DNA of 34,453 nt from assembly GCA_905372155.1 (NCBI GenBank), contig CAJPNZ010000021.1, positions 1 to 34,453 on the forward strand. The letters are read 5' to 3'. The stretch's first letter is position 1; each line of letters begins with the position of its first letter. The notes beneath the pieces are model-generated. The model made no database searches. It had not been told where the DNA came from and saw nothing but the letters and a program-made list of their open reading frames with translations. Source of the DNA: Propionibacteriaceae bacterium. GTDB lineage: Bacteria; Actinomycetota; Actinomycetes; Propionibacteriales; Propionibacteriaceae. The position numbers and the translations under genes are program-made. This document shows, piece by piece, positions 7,105 to 14,830 of the stretch.

Positions 7105-8553
7105 ATGTCCTCCTCCTCCACTGAGGCCTCGACCGTGGCAGTCGACGATTTCGGTTCCCCGGAAGCCTTCATGGCGGCCGTCGACGCCACCATCAAGTAC
7201 TTCAACGACGGCGACATCGTCTCCGGAACCGTTGTCAAGGTCGACCGGGACGAAGTCCTCCTCGACATCGGCTACAAAACCGAAGGCGTCATCCCATCCA
7301 AGGAACTCTCCATCAAGCACGACGTCGATCCTTTCGACGTGGTTCAGGTCGGCGACGAGATCGAGGCCCTGGTCCAGCAGAAGGAGGACAAGGAGGGGCG
7401 TCTCATCCTCTCCAAGAAACGCGCCCAGTACGAGCGCGCCTGGGGCACGATCGAGAAGATCAAGGAAGAGGACGGCGTTGTCTCCGGTTCCGTCATCGAG
7501 GTCGTCAAGGGCGGCCTGATCGTCGACATCGGCCTGCGCGGCTTCTTGCCCGCCTCGCTGGTCGAGATGCGCCGTGTCCGTGACCTCCAGCCCTATGTCG
7601 GCATGGAGCTCGAGGCCAAAATCATCGAGCTCGACAAGAACCGCAACAACGTGGTGCTGTCGCGTCGCGCCTGGTTGGAGCAGACCCAGTCCGAGGTTCG
7701 CCAGACGTTCCTCAACCAGCTGCAGAAGGGCCAGATCCGCAAGGGCGTTGTCTCCTCCATCGTCAACTTCGGTGCGTTCGTGGACCTCGGTGGGGTCGAC
7801 GGCCTGGTGCACGTCTCCGAGCTCAGCTGGAAGCACATCGACCACCCGAACGAGGTGGTCGAGGTCGGCACCCCCGTCACCGTCGAGGTGCTCGAGGTGG
7901 ACATGGACCGCGAGCGCGTGTCCCTGTCCCTGAAGGCCACCCAGGAGGACCCGTGGCAGACCTTCGCGCGTCTGCACCAGATCGGTCAGATCGTGCCCGG
8001 CAAGGTCACCAAACTGGTTCCGTTCGGTGCCTTCGTCCGCGTTGGCGACGGTATCGAGGGCCTGGTGCACGTCTCCGAACTGGCTGAACGTCACGTCGAG
8101 ATCCCGGAGCAGGTCGTCTCCGTCGGCGACGATGTCATGGTCAAGGTCATCGACATCGACCTGGAACGCCGCCGCGTCTCGCTGTCGCTGAAGCAGGCCA
8201 ACGAGGGCGTTGACGTGGCCGCCGAGGAATTCGACGCCTCCCTCTACGGCATGGCCGACAGCTACGACGAGCAGGGCAACTACATCTACCCCGAGGGTTT
8301 CGACCCGGAGACCAACGAGTGGAAGCCCGGCTACGAGGAGCAGCAGGCAGCCTGGGAGCAGCAGTACGCCGAGGCCCAGGCCCGCTGGGAGGCCCACAAG
8401 CGCCAGGTGGCCGAGGCCGCCGAGGCCGAACGCCAGGCGGCCACGGCAGCCGGCACCGGCTACGCCTCCACCTCCACCGAGCCCGTCGAGGGTTCCCTCG
8501 CATCCGACGAGGCCCTCCAGGCCCTTCGCGAGAAGCTGACCGGCAGCAACTGA
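7105..8553 (+). CDS. rpsA: 30S ribosomal protein S1
   Basis: Binds mRNA on the small ribosomal subunit. 482 residues with four S1 (OB-fold) repeats: about 36-104 (DGDIVSGTVVKVDRDEVLLD), 118-188, 208-277 (KGVVSSIVNFGAFVDLGG) and 293-363 (GKVTKLVPFGAFVRV). Repeats 3 and 4 are the most alike and the most conserved, as in other actinobacterial S1 proteins. The C-terminal tail from about 370 is rich in Glu, Gln and Ala and probably helical. The ATG at 7105 starts the homologous sequence but has no Shine-Dalgarno; the leader is about 120 nt, and S1 genes elsewhere are known for autoregulated, SD-poor leaders. A strong terminator follows at 8571. Confidence 0.97.
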   Translation: MSSSSTEASTVAVDDFGSPEAFMAAVDATIKYFNDGDIVSGTVVKVDRDEVLLDIGYKTEGVIPSKELSIKHDVDPFDVVQVGDEIEALVQQKEDKEGRLILSKKRAQYERAWGTIEKIKEEDGVVSGSVIEVVKGGLIVDIGLRGFLPASLVEMRRVRDLQPYVGMELEAKIIELDKNRNNVVLSRRAWLEQTQSEVRQTFLNQLQKGQIRKGVVSSIVNFGAFVDLGGVDGLVHVSELSWKHIDHPNEVVEVGTPVTVEVLEVDMDRERVSLSLKATQEDPWQTFARLHQIGQIVPGKVTKLVPFGAFVRVGDGIEGLVHVSELAERHVEIPEQVVSVGDDVMVKVIDIDLERRRVSLSLKQANEGVDVAAEEFDASLYGMADSYDEQGNYIYPEGFDPETNEWKPGYEEQQAAWEQQYAEAQARWEAHKRQVAEAAEAERQAATAAGTGYASTSTEPVEGSLASDEALQALREKLTGSN

Positions 8554-8570
8554 TCCGCCGAGAAATCTCG

Positions 8571-8615
8571 ATCCGGGCTCGCCTCCTTGAGGGAAGCGGG
8601 CCCGGATTTTATTTT
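8571..8615 (+). terminator. Rho-independent terminator of rpsA
   Basis: ATCCGGGCTCGC pairs with GCGGGCCCGGAT (11 Watson-Crick pairs plus one G-U), the stem continuing toward a TTGA loop, followed by TTTTATTTT. It begins 17 bases after the rpsA stop. Confidence 0.93.
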
Positions 8616-8638
8616 GAAGAATCCTACGGACAGACATC

Positions 8639-8875
8639 GAGGCCTATTCACAGGCGGCGCGTTGGCCAGCGAAACCCTTGGTCAGGGCACACTTGAGGAT
8701 GGCTGTGAATAAGCCTCAGCGTGTGGAACCGATCAAACCAGCCTGCGAGGTTCACAAGAACAGGAGTTCCCATGGATCCGGCCAGCAGATCCGACAGCAT
8801 CGCTTCGGAGGCAGTATCTGCGAACAGCCCCGGAGGGTAACTTTTGGATTGGGACATTGGCTTTCAGCCAAAGTT
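8639..8875. other. Gene-free structured stretch with inverted repeats
   Basis: No convincing gene lies between the rpsA terminator and 8954. Several inverted repeats are present. GAGGCCTATTCACAG (8639-8653) faces CTGTGAATAAGCCTC (8703-8717), 14 of 15 matching. TGTGGAACC faces GGTTCACA (8722-8756) with one bulged base. TTGGCT-TTC-AGCCAA forms a short hairpin (8857-8871). It could be a structured 5' leader of the gene at 8954, a small RNA, or remains of a small mobile element. A weak TTGTCC (8888) - CAGGAT (8911) pair, 17 bases apart, could be a promoter for the downstream gene. Confidence 0.4.
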
Positions 8876-8953
8876 GGCCTCGTGGTCTTGTCCGGAGAGG
8901 GTGAGAAACGCAGGATGGTAGGCAGTCCGGTTCTCAGTGGAAAGGAGACGAAC

Positions 8954-9577
8954 ATGAGAATCCGGTACCTTTCAATCCTTGTGTCAACCGTAATGATGGC
9001 TGCAGCCCTGCTGGGACCTTCTGCCGCCGCGAGAGCGGACGATGAAGTTTCCGCATCGCACGTCGAGGCCGTCGTGACCACATCCATGCGGAGTTCGAAC
9101 GTTACCGCGGTCGTCAGCGAAGCCAACGAAGCTGATGTTGCCGCTGGCATCGAACGGCTCTCCAAGGCTCCCGCTTTCGTCGACCTCTTGAAGAAGCTCA
9201 AGCCGGACGGGAAACTGCTCGCATACTACGCCGTCACGCTGAGTCCATCGGACATTGATGCTCTTGCGCAGAACACCCACGGAAAACACTTCGAGTTGAC
9301 CCGTGTGGATGGCCGGGTCCAGCTCTCGCTGGAATCCGGGGCCGAGCCGCCGGTTGTGGCTCCCTTCCCCGAGGGGGCGCATGGGCACCAGCTGGATGGG
9401 GCAGCACAGCCCGAGGCCGTCTACGGATACGCCTGCTGGCAGGCCTACGCCGCGGCGTTCGCTTTCGCCATCGGCTTGGGAATGGTTTGTGTTCCGGCTG
9501 GGCCATGGGCGTCACTCATGTGTTCAGGTGGCTCCTCTTTGCTGTTCCCCATAAACTGGGATGCTGCATGCGGGTGA
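8954..9577 (+). CDS. Secreted protein with hydrophobic four-cysteine C-terminus, possible bacteriocin precursor
   Basis: Function not recognised. 207 residues; the start is fixed by AAAGGAGA six bases upstream of the ATG. Residues 1-28 are a classic Sec signal peptide (MRIRY basic end, hydrophobic core, AxA-type site AARA before DDE). Residues 29-155 are soluble and charged, with a helical, Lys-rich middle (FVDLLKKLKPDGK) and a Pro/Gly/His-rich hinge (about 132-150). Residues 157-207 change character: Gly/Ala/aromatic-rich and hydrophobic with Cys161, Cys179, Cys190 and Cys206, i.e. C-x17-C-x10-C-x15-C, enough for two disulfides. Propionibacterial antimicrobial peptides such as PAMP and propionicin F are cut out of longer secreted or leader-bearing precursors, which makes a C-terminal toxic segment plausible. 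It could equally be a membrane-associated surface protein. The downstream membrane gene follows after six bases. Confidence 0.55.
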   Translation: MRIRYLSILVSTVMMAAALLGPSAAARADDEVSASHVEAVVTTSMRSSNVTAVVSEANEADVAAGIERLSKAPAFVDLLKKLKPDGKLLAYYAVTLSPSDIDALAQNTHGKHFELTRVDGRVQLSLESGAEPPVVAPFPEGAHGHQLDGAAQPEAVYGYACWQAYAAAFAFAIGLGMVCVPAGPWASLMCSGGSSLLFPINWDAACG

Positions 9578-9583
9578 TCTGGT

Positions 9584-9847
9584 ATGTCTGCTAGTTCGAA
9601 GAAATGGGTTTGGCCGCGGACCTTCGGCCGACGCTTCACCTTCGCCATGTCCGTCTACCAGCCGGTCGGGTTCGTCGCTTCTCTGCTGGTCGGATGGTTC
9701 AAGCAGCTGCCTCTCGCGGTGACGATGCTGCACGTGTGGCTGTGGGTGTTCGTGATCTGCACCGTCATCTCATTGGGACAGGCCGCCCTGGCCCGGCCGG
9801 GTGCCTCGTTCTGGAAACCACTGATCCCGGTGAAGGAAACCGACTGA
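9584..9847 (+). CDS. Small membrane protein, possible immunity partner
   Basis: 87 residues, not recognised. A basic, Trp-containing N-terminus (SSKKWVWPRTFGRR) suggests a cytoplasmic start. Two hydrophobic segments follow at about 24-38 (VYQPVGFVASLLVGWF) and 43-66 (PLAVTMLHVWLWVFVICTVISLGQ), then a short polar tail (FWKPLIPVKETD). Its start lies six bases after the stop of the secreted four-cysteine protein and has only a weak GGTGAT upstream, so translation is probably coupled. A shared terminator closes the pair. Small two-helix membrane proteins directly behind a bacteriocin gene are often immunity proteins; that reading is inference from position and size. Confidence 0.6.
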   Translation: MSASSKKWVWPRTFGRRFTFAMSVYQPVGFVASLLVGWFKQLPLAVTMLHVWLWVFVICTVISLGQAALARPGASFWKPLIPVKETD

Positions 9848-9857
9848 CATCCTCACC

Positions 9858-9901
9858 AGAAGAAGAGGGGCTGCCCCGAAAGGAGCAGCCCCTCTTCTTC
9901 T
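9858..9901. terminator. Bidirectional terminator between the secreted-protein pair and gcvP
   Basis: A perfect 16-17 bp inverted repeat (core GAAGAAGAGGGGCTGC, arms 9858-9874 and 9885-9901, ten-base loop) sits between convergent genes. The right arm ends in the T-rich CTTCTTCTTC-like tail, so it works best for the plus-strand pair but can block both directions. Confidence 0.85.
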
Positions 9902-9915
9902 CGCAAGCCCGCGTT

Positions 9916-12744
9916 TCAGCCCGGTGTACCCTCCCAGGGTGGGCAGCTGCACACCAGGTGCCGGTCGCCGTAGGCGTTGTCCACCCTTCCGACGGGCGGC
10001 CAGTACTTGTCCACCCGGAACGCGCCGGGCGGGAAGCATCCTTGCTCGCGGGAGTAGGGGCGGTCCCAGTCGGCGACGAGATCCTCCACGGTGTGGGGGG
10101 CGCGACGCAGCGGCGACTCCTCGGCAGCGATCCTCCCCGAGACCACGTCGTCGGCCTCGCGGGCGATGTCCAGCATCGCGGTGACGAACCGGTCCAGTTC
10201 GGCCAGGGTCTCCGACTCCGTGGGTTCCACCATCAACGTGCCTGCCACCGGGAAGGACATGGTGGGGGCGTGGAAACCGTGATCGATGAGCCGCTTGGCG
10301 ACATCATCAACGGTCACGCCGTGACGCGCGAAGATGCGCGTGTCCACGATGCACTCGTGGGCCACCCGCCCGCCCCTGCCGCGGTACAGGATCGGATACG
10401 CCTCCGAGAGCCTGCTCGCCAGGTAGTTGGCGCTCAGGATCGCCACCCGCGTGGCCTGGGTCAGCCCGCTGCCGCCCATGAGCCGGATGTAGGCCCACGA
10501 GATCGGCAGGATGGAGGCCGAACCGAAAGCCGCGGCCGAGACCGCCCCTTCTTCGCCCGTGGCCGGATCACCCGGCAGGTGCGGTTTCAGGTGCTCCTTG
10601 ACCCCGATGGGTCCCATGCCAGGACCGCCGCCGCCGTGCGGGATGGCGAAGGTTTTGTGCAGGTTCACGTGGCTGACGTCGCCACCCAGGTCCCCCGGGC
10701 GCACGAGACCGACCAAGGCGTTCATGTTCGCACCGTCGATGTAGACCTGCCCGCCGTGGGCGTGCGTGATCTCGCAGACCCTCCTGACGGTGTCCTCGAA
10801 CACGCCGTGCGTGGACGGGTAGGTGATCATCACGGCCGCCAACCGGTCGCCGGCCTCCTCCGCCCTGGCGGCGAAGTCGTCGAGGTCGATGTCGCCGTTC
10901 TCGGCGGACTTCACCGTCACGACCCTCATCCCGGCCATGGTCGCCGAGGCGGGGTTCGTGCCGTGGGCCGAGGCCGGGATCAGGCAGAGGTCACGCTCGT
11001 CGCCGTTGGCGCGGTGATAGGCGGCGATCGTCTGCAGCCCCGCGTACTCGCCCTGGGCTCCGCTGTTGGGTTGCATCGAGAACGCGTCGTAGCCCGTGAT
11101 CTCGCACAGCAGCTTTTCCAGGTCTGCCGCCAGTTCCCGGTACCCCTCCGACTGCGAGGCGGGCGCGAACGGGTGCAGGCCCGCGAACTCCGGCCAGGTG
11201 ATGGGCATCATCTCGACCGCGGCGTTCAGTTTCATGGTGCAGGAACCCAGCGGGATCATCGCCCGGTCCAGCGCCAGGTCCCGGTCGGCGAGGCGACGCA
11301 TGTAACGCATCATCTCCGACTCGGCCCGGTTCATGTGGAAGACCGGATGGGTCAGGTACTCGGAGGTGCGCAGCAGCGAATCCGGGATCGCCGGGCGCCG
11401 GCTGAGTTCCGTGGCCGGTTCGATGCCGAAGGCGTCCAGCACCGACGCGAGGGTTTCCAGGGTGGTGGTCTCGTCCACCGAGATGCCCACTCTGTCGCGA
11501 CCGACCCGGCGCAGGTTGATGCCCCGCTGCTCGGCGGCGGCGATGATGCCCGCCTGGCCGACCCCCACCCGGACCGTGATCGTGTCGAAGAACTCGTCCG
11601 GTTCGACGACGGCGCCCCCTGCCCGCAACTGTTCCGCGAGGGTGGCCGCCATCAGATGGACCCGCTGCCCGATGGCCTTGAGACCTGCCGGGCCGTGGAA
11701 GACCGCGTAGAAGGAAGCCATCACCGCGAGAAGCGCCTGGGCCGTGCAGATGTTCGACGTGGCCCTCTCACGGCGGATGTGCTGTTCTCGGGTCTGGAGG
11801 GCCAGACGGTAGGCACGATTGCCCGCGCTGTCCTTGGAAACACCGACGAGGCGTCCCGGCATGGTGCGTTTCAGCTTGTCGCAACAGGCCATGAACGCGG
11901 CGTGCGGGCCACCGAAACCCATCGGGACCCCGAAACGTTGGGCCGAACCGACCGCGATGTCGAATCCCATCGCCCCTGGTTCCTTCAGCAGGGTCAGGGC
12001 CAGCAGGTCGGCGGCCACGATCGCCAGGGCACCCGCCTCGTGCAGGACCTCGCACCGCGCGGTGTGGTCCCGCAGGTGCCCGTGGGTTCCGGGATAGGCG
12101 AAGATGGCCCCGAACAGGCCGTCGACGTTCAGGTCCTCGACCTCGCCGATCACCAGTTCGATGCCCAGCGGGCGGGCCCGGGTGGCCAGGACGCTGAGGA
12201 TCTGCGGGTGCAGGTCGGCCGCGGCGAAGAATCGCGACTTCCTGCGCTTGCCCGCCGCGAACGCCATGTTCATCGCCTCCGCGGCGGCGGTGGCCTCGTC
12301 GAGCAGGGAGGCGTTGGCGATCTCCAGTCCGGTCAGGTCGCTGATCATGGTCTGGAAGTTCAGCAGCGCCTCCAGTCTTCCCTGGGAGATCTCCGGCTGA
12401 TACGGGGTGTAGGAGGTGTACCAGGCCGGGTTCTCGAGGATGTTGCGCTGGATCGCAGGTGGAGTGATCGTGCCGTAGTAACCCTGGCCGATCATCGAGA
12501 TCCGGACCTTGTTTTTGGCAGCCATCTTCCGCAGCTCACCCAGCACGGCGCCCTCCGTCAGCGGTTCCCAGGCAAGCGGTTCGGACTGGCGGAGGCCGGC
12601 GGGCACGGTCTGGTCGATCAACTCGTCGAGGGTCTCGACTCCGATCGCCGAGAGCATGGCTCCCATCTCAGCCGGGCTCGGGCCGATGTGGCGACGATTT
12701 GCGAAATCATCTGGATCGTAACTGGTCGGGTTCCAGGCGCTCAT
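9916..12744 (-). CDS. gcvP: Glycine dehydrogenase (decarboxylating), P protein
   Basis: PLP-dependent P protein of the glycine cleavage system. It decarboxylates glycine and loads the aminomethyl group onto lipoyl-GcvH. 942 residues, full length, with both halves of the homodimer-type enzyme fused. It opens with FANRRHIGPSPAEMGAML. The N-terminal half holds YTPYQPEISQGRLEALLNFQ; the C-terminal half holds LGSCTMKLNAAVEM, the Gly-rich SGAQGEYAGL loop and the PLP lysine in VNLHKTFAIPHGGGGPG. The start overlaps the gcvH stop by one base (TGATG), so translation is coupled. It is the last gene of the riboswitch-controlled gcvTHP operon and ends at a bidirectional terminator. Confidence 0.98.
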   Translation of the reverse strand: MSAWNPTSYDPDDFANRRHIGPSPAEMGAMLSAIGVETLDELIDQTVPAGLRQSEPLAWEPLTEGAVLGELRKMAAKNKVRISMIGQGYYGTITPPAIQRNILENPAWYTSYTPYQPEISQGRLEALLNFQTMISDLTGLEIANASLLDEATAAAEAMNMAFAAGKRRKSRFFAAADLHPQILSVLATRARPLGIELVIGEVEDLNVDGLFGAIFAYPGTHGHLRDHTARCEVLHEAGALAIVAADLLALTLLKEPGAMGFDIAVGSAQRFGVPMGFGGPHAAFMACCDKLKRTMPGRLVGVSKDSAGNRAYRLALQTREQHIRRERATSNICTAQALLAVMASFYAVFHGPAGLKAIGQRVHLMAATLAEQLRAGGAVVEPDEFFDTITVRVGVGQAGIIAAAEQRGINLRRVGRDRVGISVDETTTLETLASVLDAFGIEPATELSRRPAIPDSLLRTSEYLTHPVFHMNRAESEMMRYMRRLADRDLALDRAMIPLGSCTMKLNAAVEMMPITWPEFAGLHPFAPASQSEGYRELAADLEKLLCEITGYDAFSMQPNSGAQGEYAGLQTIAAYHRANGDERDLCLIPASAHGTNPASATMAGMRVVTVKSAENGDIDLDDFAARAEEAGDRLAAVMITYPSTHGVFEDTVRRVCEITHAHGGQVYIDGANMNALVGLVRPGDLGGDVSHVNLHKTFAIPHGGGGPGMGPIGVKEHLKPHLPGDPATGEEGAVSAAAFGSASILPISWAYIRLMGGSGLTQATRVAILSANYLASRLSEAYPILYRGRGGRVAHECIVDTRIFARHGVTVDDVAKRLIDHGFHAPTMSFPVAGTLMVEPTESETLAELDRFVTAMLDIAREADDVVSGRIAAEESPLRRAPHTVEDLVADWDRPYSREQGCFPPGAFRVDKYWPPVGRVDNAYGDRHLVCSCPPWEGTPG

Positions 12745-13103
12745 CAGCCGATCAGCGCCTTGTACTCGTCCTCGTCGAGATACTCGTCCAGAGCGGAGGG
12801 ATCACTGGGCTGGATCCTGAAGAACCAGGAACCAGTGGGATCCTCGTTGACGGTCTCGGGGGAGTCCGCCACGGTCTGGTTGATCTCGGTGATCACCCCG
12901 TCGAAGGGGGCGACGATCCCGGAGGTGGCCTTGGTGGATTCGATCACGACGATCTCCTCGCCCTTGGTGACCTCGGTCCCGACCTCGGGAAGTTCGACGT
13001 AGACGACGTCGCCCAGCTCGCCGGTGGCGTGGTCGGTGAGACCGACGGCGACCCCGTCGTCACCGCTGTCGAGCCAGTCGTGGTCCTTGGTGTACTTGAT
13101 CAT
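12744..13103 (-). CDS. gcvH: Glycine cleavage system H protein
   Basis: Lipoyl carrier that shuttles the aminomethyl intermediate between GcvP, GcvT and dihydrolipoamide dehydrogenase. 119 residues, the normal family length. The lipoylation site is Lys58 in IESTKATSGIVAPFDG; GLTDHATGELGDVVYVELP precedes it and NEDPTGSWFFRI follows it. GGAGAG lies just upstream of the ATG. It sits 12 bases after gcvT and overlaps gcvP by one base. No lipoate ligase or lipoyl synthase gene is in the window. Confidence 0.98.
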   Translation of the reverse strand: MIKYTKDHDWLDSGDDGVAVGLTDHATGELGDVVYVELPEVGTEVTKGEEIVVIESTKATSGIVAPFDGVITEINQTVADSPETVNEDPTGSWFFRIQPSDPSALDEYLDEDEYKALIG

Positions 13104-13115
13104 GCTGCTCTCTCC

Positions 13116-14231
13116 TCAGCGTTTGTAGGACGGTGTGATGAACGGTAGTGGGCTGACCGTCAACGGGAGACGCCTGCCGCGTACCTCGGCGTGGACGGTG
13201 GCTCCGGGCCGGATGTCCGTGGGCAGCATCGCCATGGCGATGGGGCCGCCCACGGTGGGGCCGAAACCACCGGAGGTGACCTCGGCGATCGGCTCGGTGG
13301 CCTCGGCCGACAGAAACAGTTCCGCACCCTCGCGCACGGGGGCACGGCCTTCGGCGCGCAGACCGATCCGTTTGCGGGAGGTGCCCTCAACGAGCTGTTT
13401 CAGGATCACCCCGGCCCCGGGGAATCCGCCCTCGCGGGAACCACCCGGGCGCCGCACCTTTGGGATCGCCCAGCCCAGGTCGGCCTCGACCGGTGTGATC
13501 TGAGGGCTGAGGTCGTGCCCGTAAAGGGGCATTCCCGCCTCGAGACGCAGCGAGTCGCGGGCACCGAGACCCGCCGGGAGCACCCAGCCGATCCCCAGGA
13601 GGGCGCGGGCCAGGCGCTCGGCCTCGGCGCTGGGCACGGAGATCTCGAAGCCGTCCTCGCCGGTGTATCCGGAACGCGAGACCCAGACCGTCACGCCGCC
13701 CCAGTCGAGGACCCGGGAGTCCATGAACCTCAACTCGGCCGCATCCGGGATCAGCCCGGCCAGGGCCTCCTCGGCCCGGGGACCCTGCAGGGCCAGTAGC
13801 GAACGATCCGTGATGTGTTCTACCGTGACCCTTTCGAGGGTGCGCAGCAACCCGAGATCGTGATCGGAACGGGCCGCGTTGACCACCAGGAAGTAGTGGT
13901 CGCCGTGGTTGGCGAACATGAGGTCGTCCAGTACCCCGCCGTTCTCGTCGGTGAACAACCCGTAGCGCTGGCGTCCCTCCTTCAGCCCGGCGACGCTGGC
14001 CGGGATCAGCGTCTCCAGGGCCGCCGCGGCGTCAGCCAGGTTCCCGGATTCGGGGCGGATCAAGACCTGACCCATGTGGCTGACGTCGAACAGCGAGACG
14101 GATTTCCGTGTGTGTTGGTGCTCCGCGATGATTCCGGTGAACTGCACGGGCAACTCCCACCCGGCGAAATCCACCAGACGACCACCCAATTCCTCGTGCA
14201 GCCCGTGCAACGCGGTGGTTGATAGTGACAT
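13116..14231 (-). CDS. gcvT: Aminomethyltransferase, T protein
   Basis: Transfers the methylene group from aminomethyl-lipoyl-GcvH to tetrahydrofolate, releasing ammonia. 371 residues. Family features are LVDFAGWELPVQFTGIIAEH near the N-terminus, SLFDVSHMGQVLI with the conserved Asp-Val-Ser-His-Met, the YGLFTDENGGVLDDL block, SRSGYTGEDGFEI in the folate-binding middle and the C-terminal barrel (ITPVEADLGWAI, GGFGPTVGGPIAMAML). The ATG at 14231 is preceded by GGAAGGGG at five bases. It is the first gene of gcvTHP, downstream of the tandem glycine riboswitch. Confidence 0.98.
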   Translation of the reverse strand: MSLSTTALHGLHEELGGRLVDFAGWELPVQFTGIIAEHQHTRKSVSLFDVSHMGQVLIRPESGNLADAAAALETLIPASVAGLKEGRQRYGLFTDENGGVLDDLMFANHGDHYFLVVNAARSDHDLGLLRTLERVTVEHITDRSLLALQGPRAEEALAGLIPDAAELRFMDSRVLDWGGVTVWVSRSGYTGEDGFEISVPSAEAERLARALLGIGWVLPAGLGARDSLRLEAGMPLYGHDLSPQITPVEADLGWAIPKVRRPGGSREGGFPGAGVILKQLVEGTSRKRIGLRAEGRAPVREGAELFLSAEATEPIAEVTSGGFGPTVGGPIAMAMLPTDIRPGATVHAEVRGRRLPLTVSPLPFITPSYKR

Positions 14232-14284
14232 GAGGACCCCTTCCTGCCTGCGCGCGACGTTGCTGGGTGGTGCGGCCCACCCGA

Positions 14285-14440
14285 AGCCCCCTCTGTCACT
14301 GCTGCCTGAGATCGTTTCATCCTTCGGCGGACCCCGGCGGGGTCTCTCTCCAGAGTGTGGAAGTTGTCGCGGTCCTGGGGCCTGAGAGTTTCCGGGGCGG
14401 TTGCTCCTTCGGCACCGACTGGGTCGGTTCTCCCGCTACA
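14285..14440 (-). promoter_or_regulatory. Tandem glycine riboswitch upstream of gcvTHP
   Basis: Two glycine aptamers in a row on the minus strand. The first (about 14440-14355) contains GCCGAAGGAGCAA and AAACTCTCAGGC with the closing GGGAGAACC/CTCTGGAGAG elements. The second (about 14350-14285) contains GCCGAAGGATGAAACG, ATCTCAGGC and GTGACAGAGGGGG. The order and the short linker match the established tandem glycine riboswitch. A GGGTGG/CCACCC hairpin (14265-14282) lies between aptamer 2 and the gcvT Shine-Dalgarno, with no U tract, so the switching mechanism is not evident. Glycine most likely turns expression on. Confidence 0.95.
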
Positions 14441-14446
14441 AGGCCA

Positions 14447-14452
14447 GCATAC
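14447..14452 (-). promoter_or_regulatory. Possible -10 box of the gcvTHP promoter
   Basis: TATGCT on the minus strand lies six bases upstream of the first aptamer, where transcription would have to begin to give an intact riboswitch. No -35 match is seen. Confidence 0.4.
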
Positions 14453-14525
14453 AGAGAAGCGGTCACGTCGTGGGGGTAGCCTTGACGAAACAATGACCTG
14501 GAACTTCAACGTGGAAGGAGCTGGC

Positions 14526-14816
14526 ATGGCGGTGAGTTTGATCGCCCGGTTCGATTGCCGTGACGGAGCGCGAAAGGTGGTTGCCGGCCTGATCAGTGCC
14601 TACTCGGAGCACGTGAACGCCTCACCCGGAACGGTGCGTTTCGAGGTGTACACGGAACGCGACAACCCGAACCAGTTCGTGATCATCGAGTGCTACCGGG
14701 ACGAGGACGCCTTCAAGGCCCACCTGGCCGATCCCGAGAACGCGGTGTTCAACGACAAGCTAGGGCCGTTGATCTCGGGGGATGCCTCCGAACTGACCTT
14801 CCTTGAGGTTCCGTAA
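14526..14816 (+). CDS. Antibiotic biosynthesis monooxygenase (ABM) family protein
   Basis: Small dimeric alpha+beta barrel protein, 96 residues, of the ABM family, which includes quinol monooxygenases and proteins of unknown function. Family pattern: VSLIARFDCRDGARKVVAGLI at the first strand and helix, ASPGTVRFEVYTERDNPNQFVIIECYRDEDAFKAH in the middle (Gly, Phe, and the Trp/Tyr-rich strand) and FNDKLGPLI near the end. The start at 14526 follows GGAAGGAG; an ATG at 14493 would add 11 residues and has no site. The start lies 86 bases from the divergent riboswitch. Its stop is 14 bases before coaE. Substrate unknown. Confidence 0.82.
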   Translation: MAVSLIARFDCRDGARKVVAGLISAYSEHVNASPGTVRFEVYTERDNPNQFVIIECYRDEDAFKAHLADPENAVFNDKLGPLISGDASELTFLEVP

Positions 14817-14822
14817 TAACCT
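14817..14822 (+). promoter_or_regulatory. Candidate -10 box for leaderless coaE transcript
   Basis: TAACCT begins directly after the TAA stop of the upstream gene and ends eight bases before the coaE GTG. There is no Shine-Dalgarno for coaE. Confidence 0.45.
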
Positions 14823-14830
14823 GTGTCCCT

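Noticed and set aside
8639..8717. Intact insertion sequence bounded by the 15-base inverted repeat
   Set aside because: Only 49 bases lie between the arms, no transposase and no target duplication were seen.
8678..8953. 92-codon N-terminal extension of the secreted protein
   Set aside because: The signal peptide begins exactly at the ATG at 8954, which has an excellent Shine-Dalgarno; the extension is non-coding in character and contains the inverted repeats.
9604..13002. A 1132-codon open frame on the plus strand
   Set aside because: It lies opposite gcvP and gcvH, has no family motifs, and is the usual GC-rich shadow of a real gene on the other strand.
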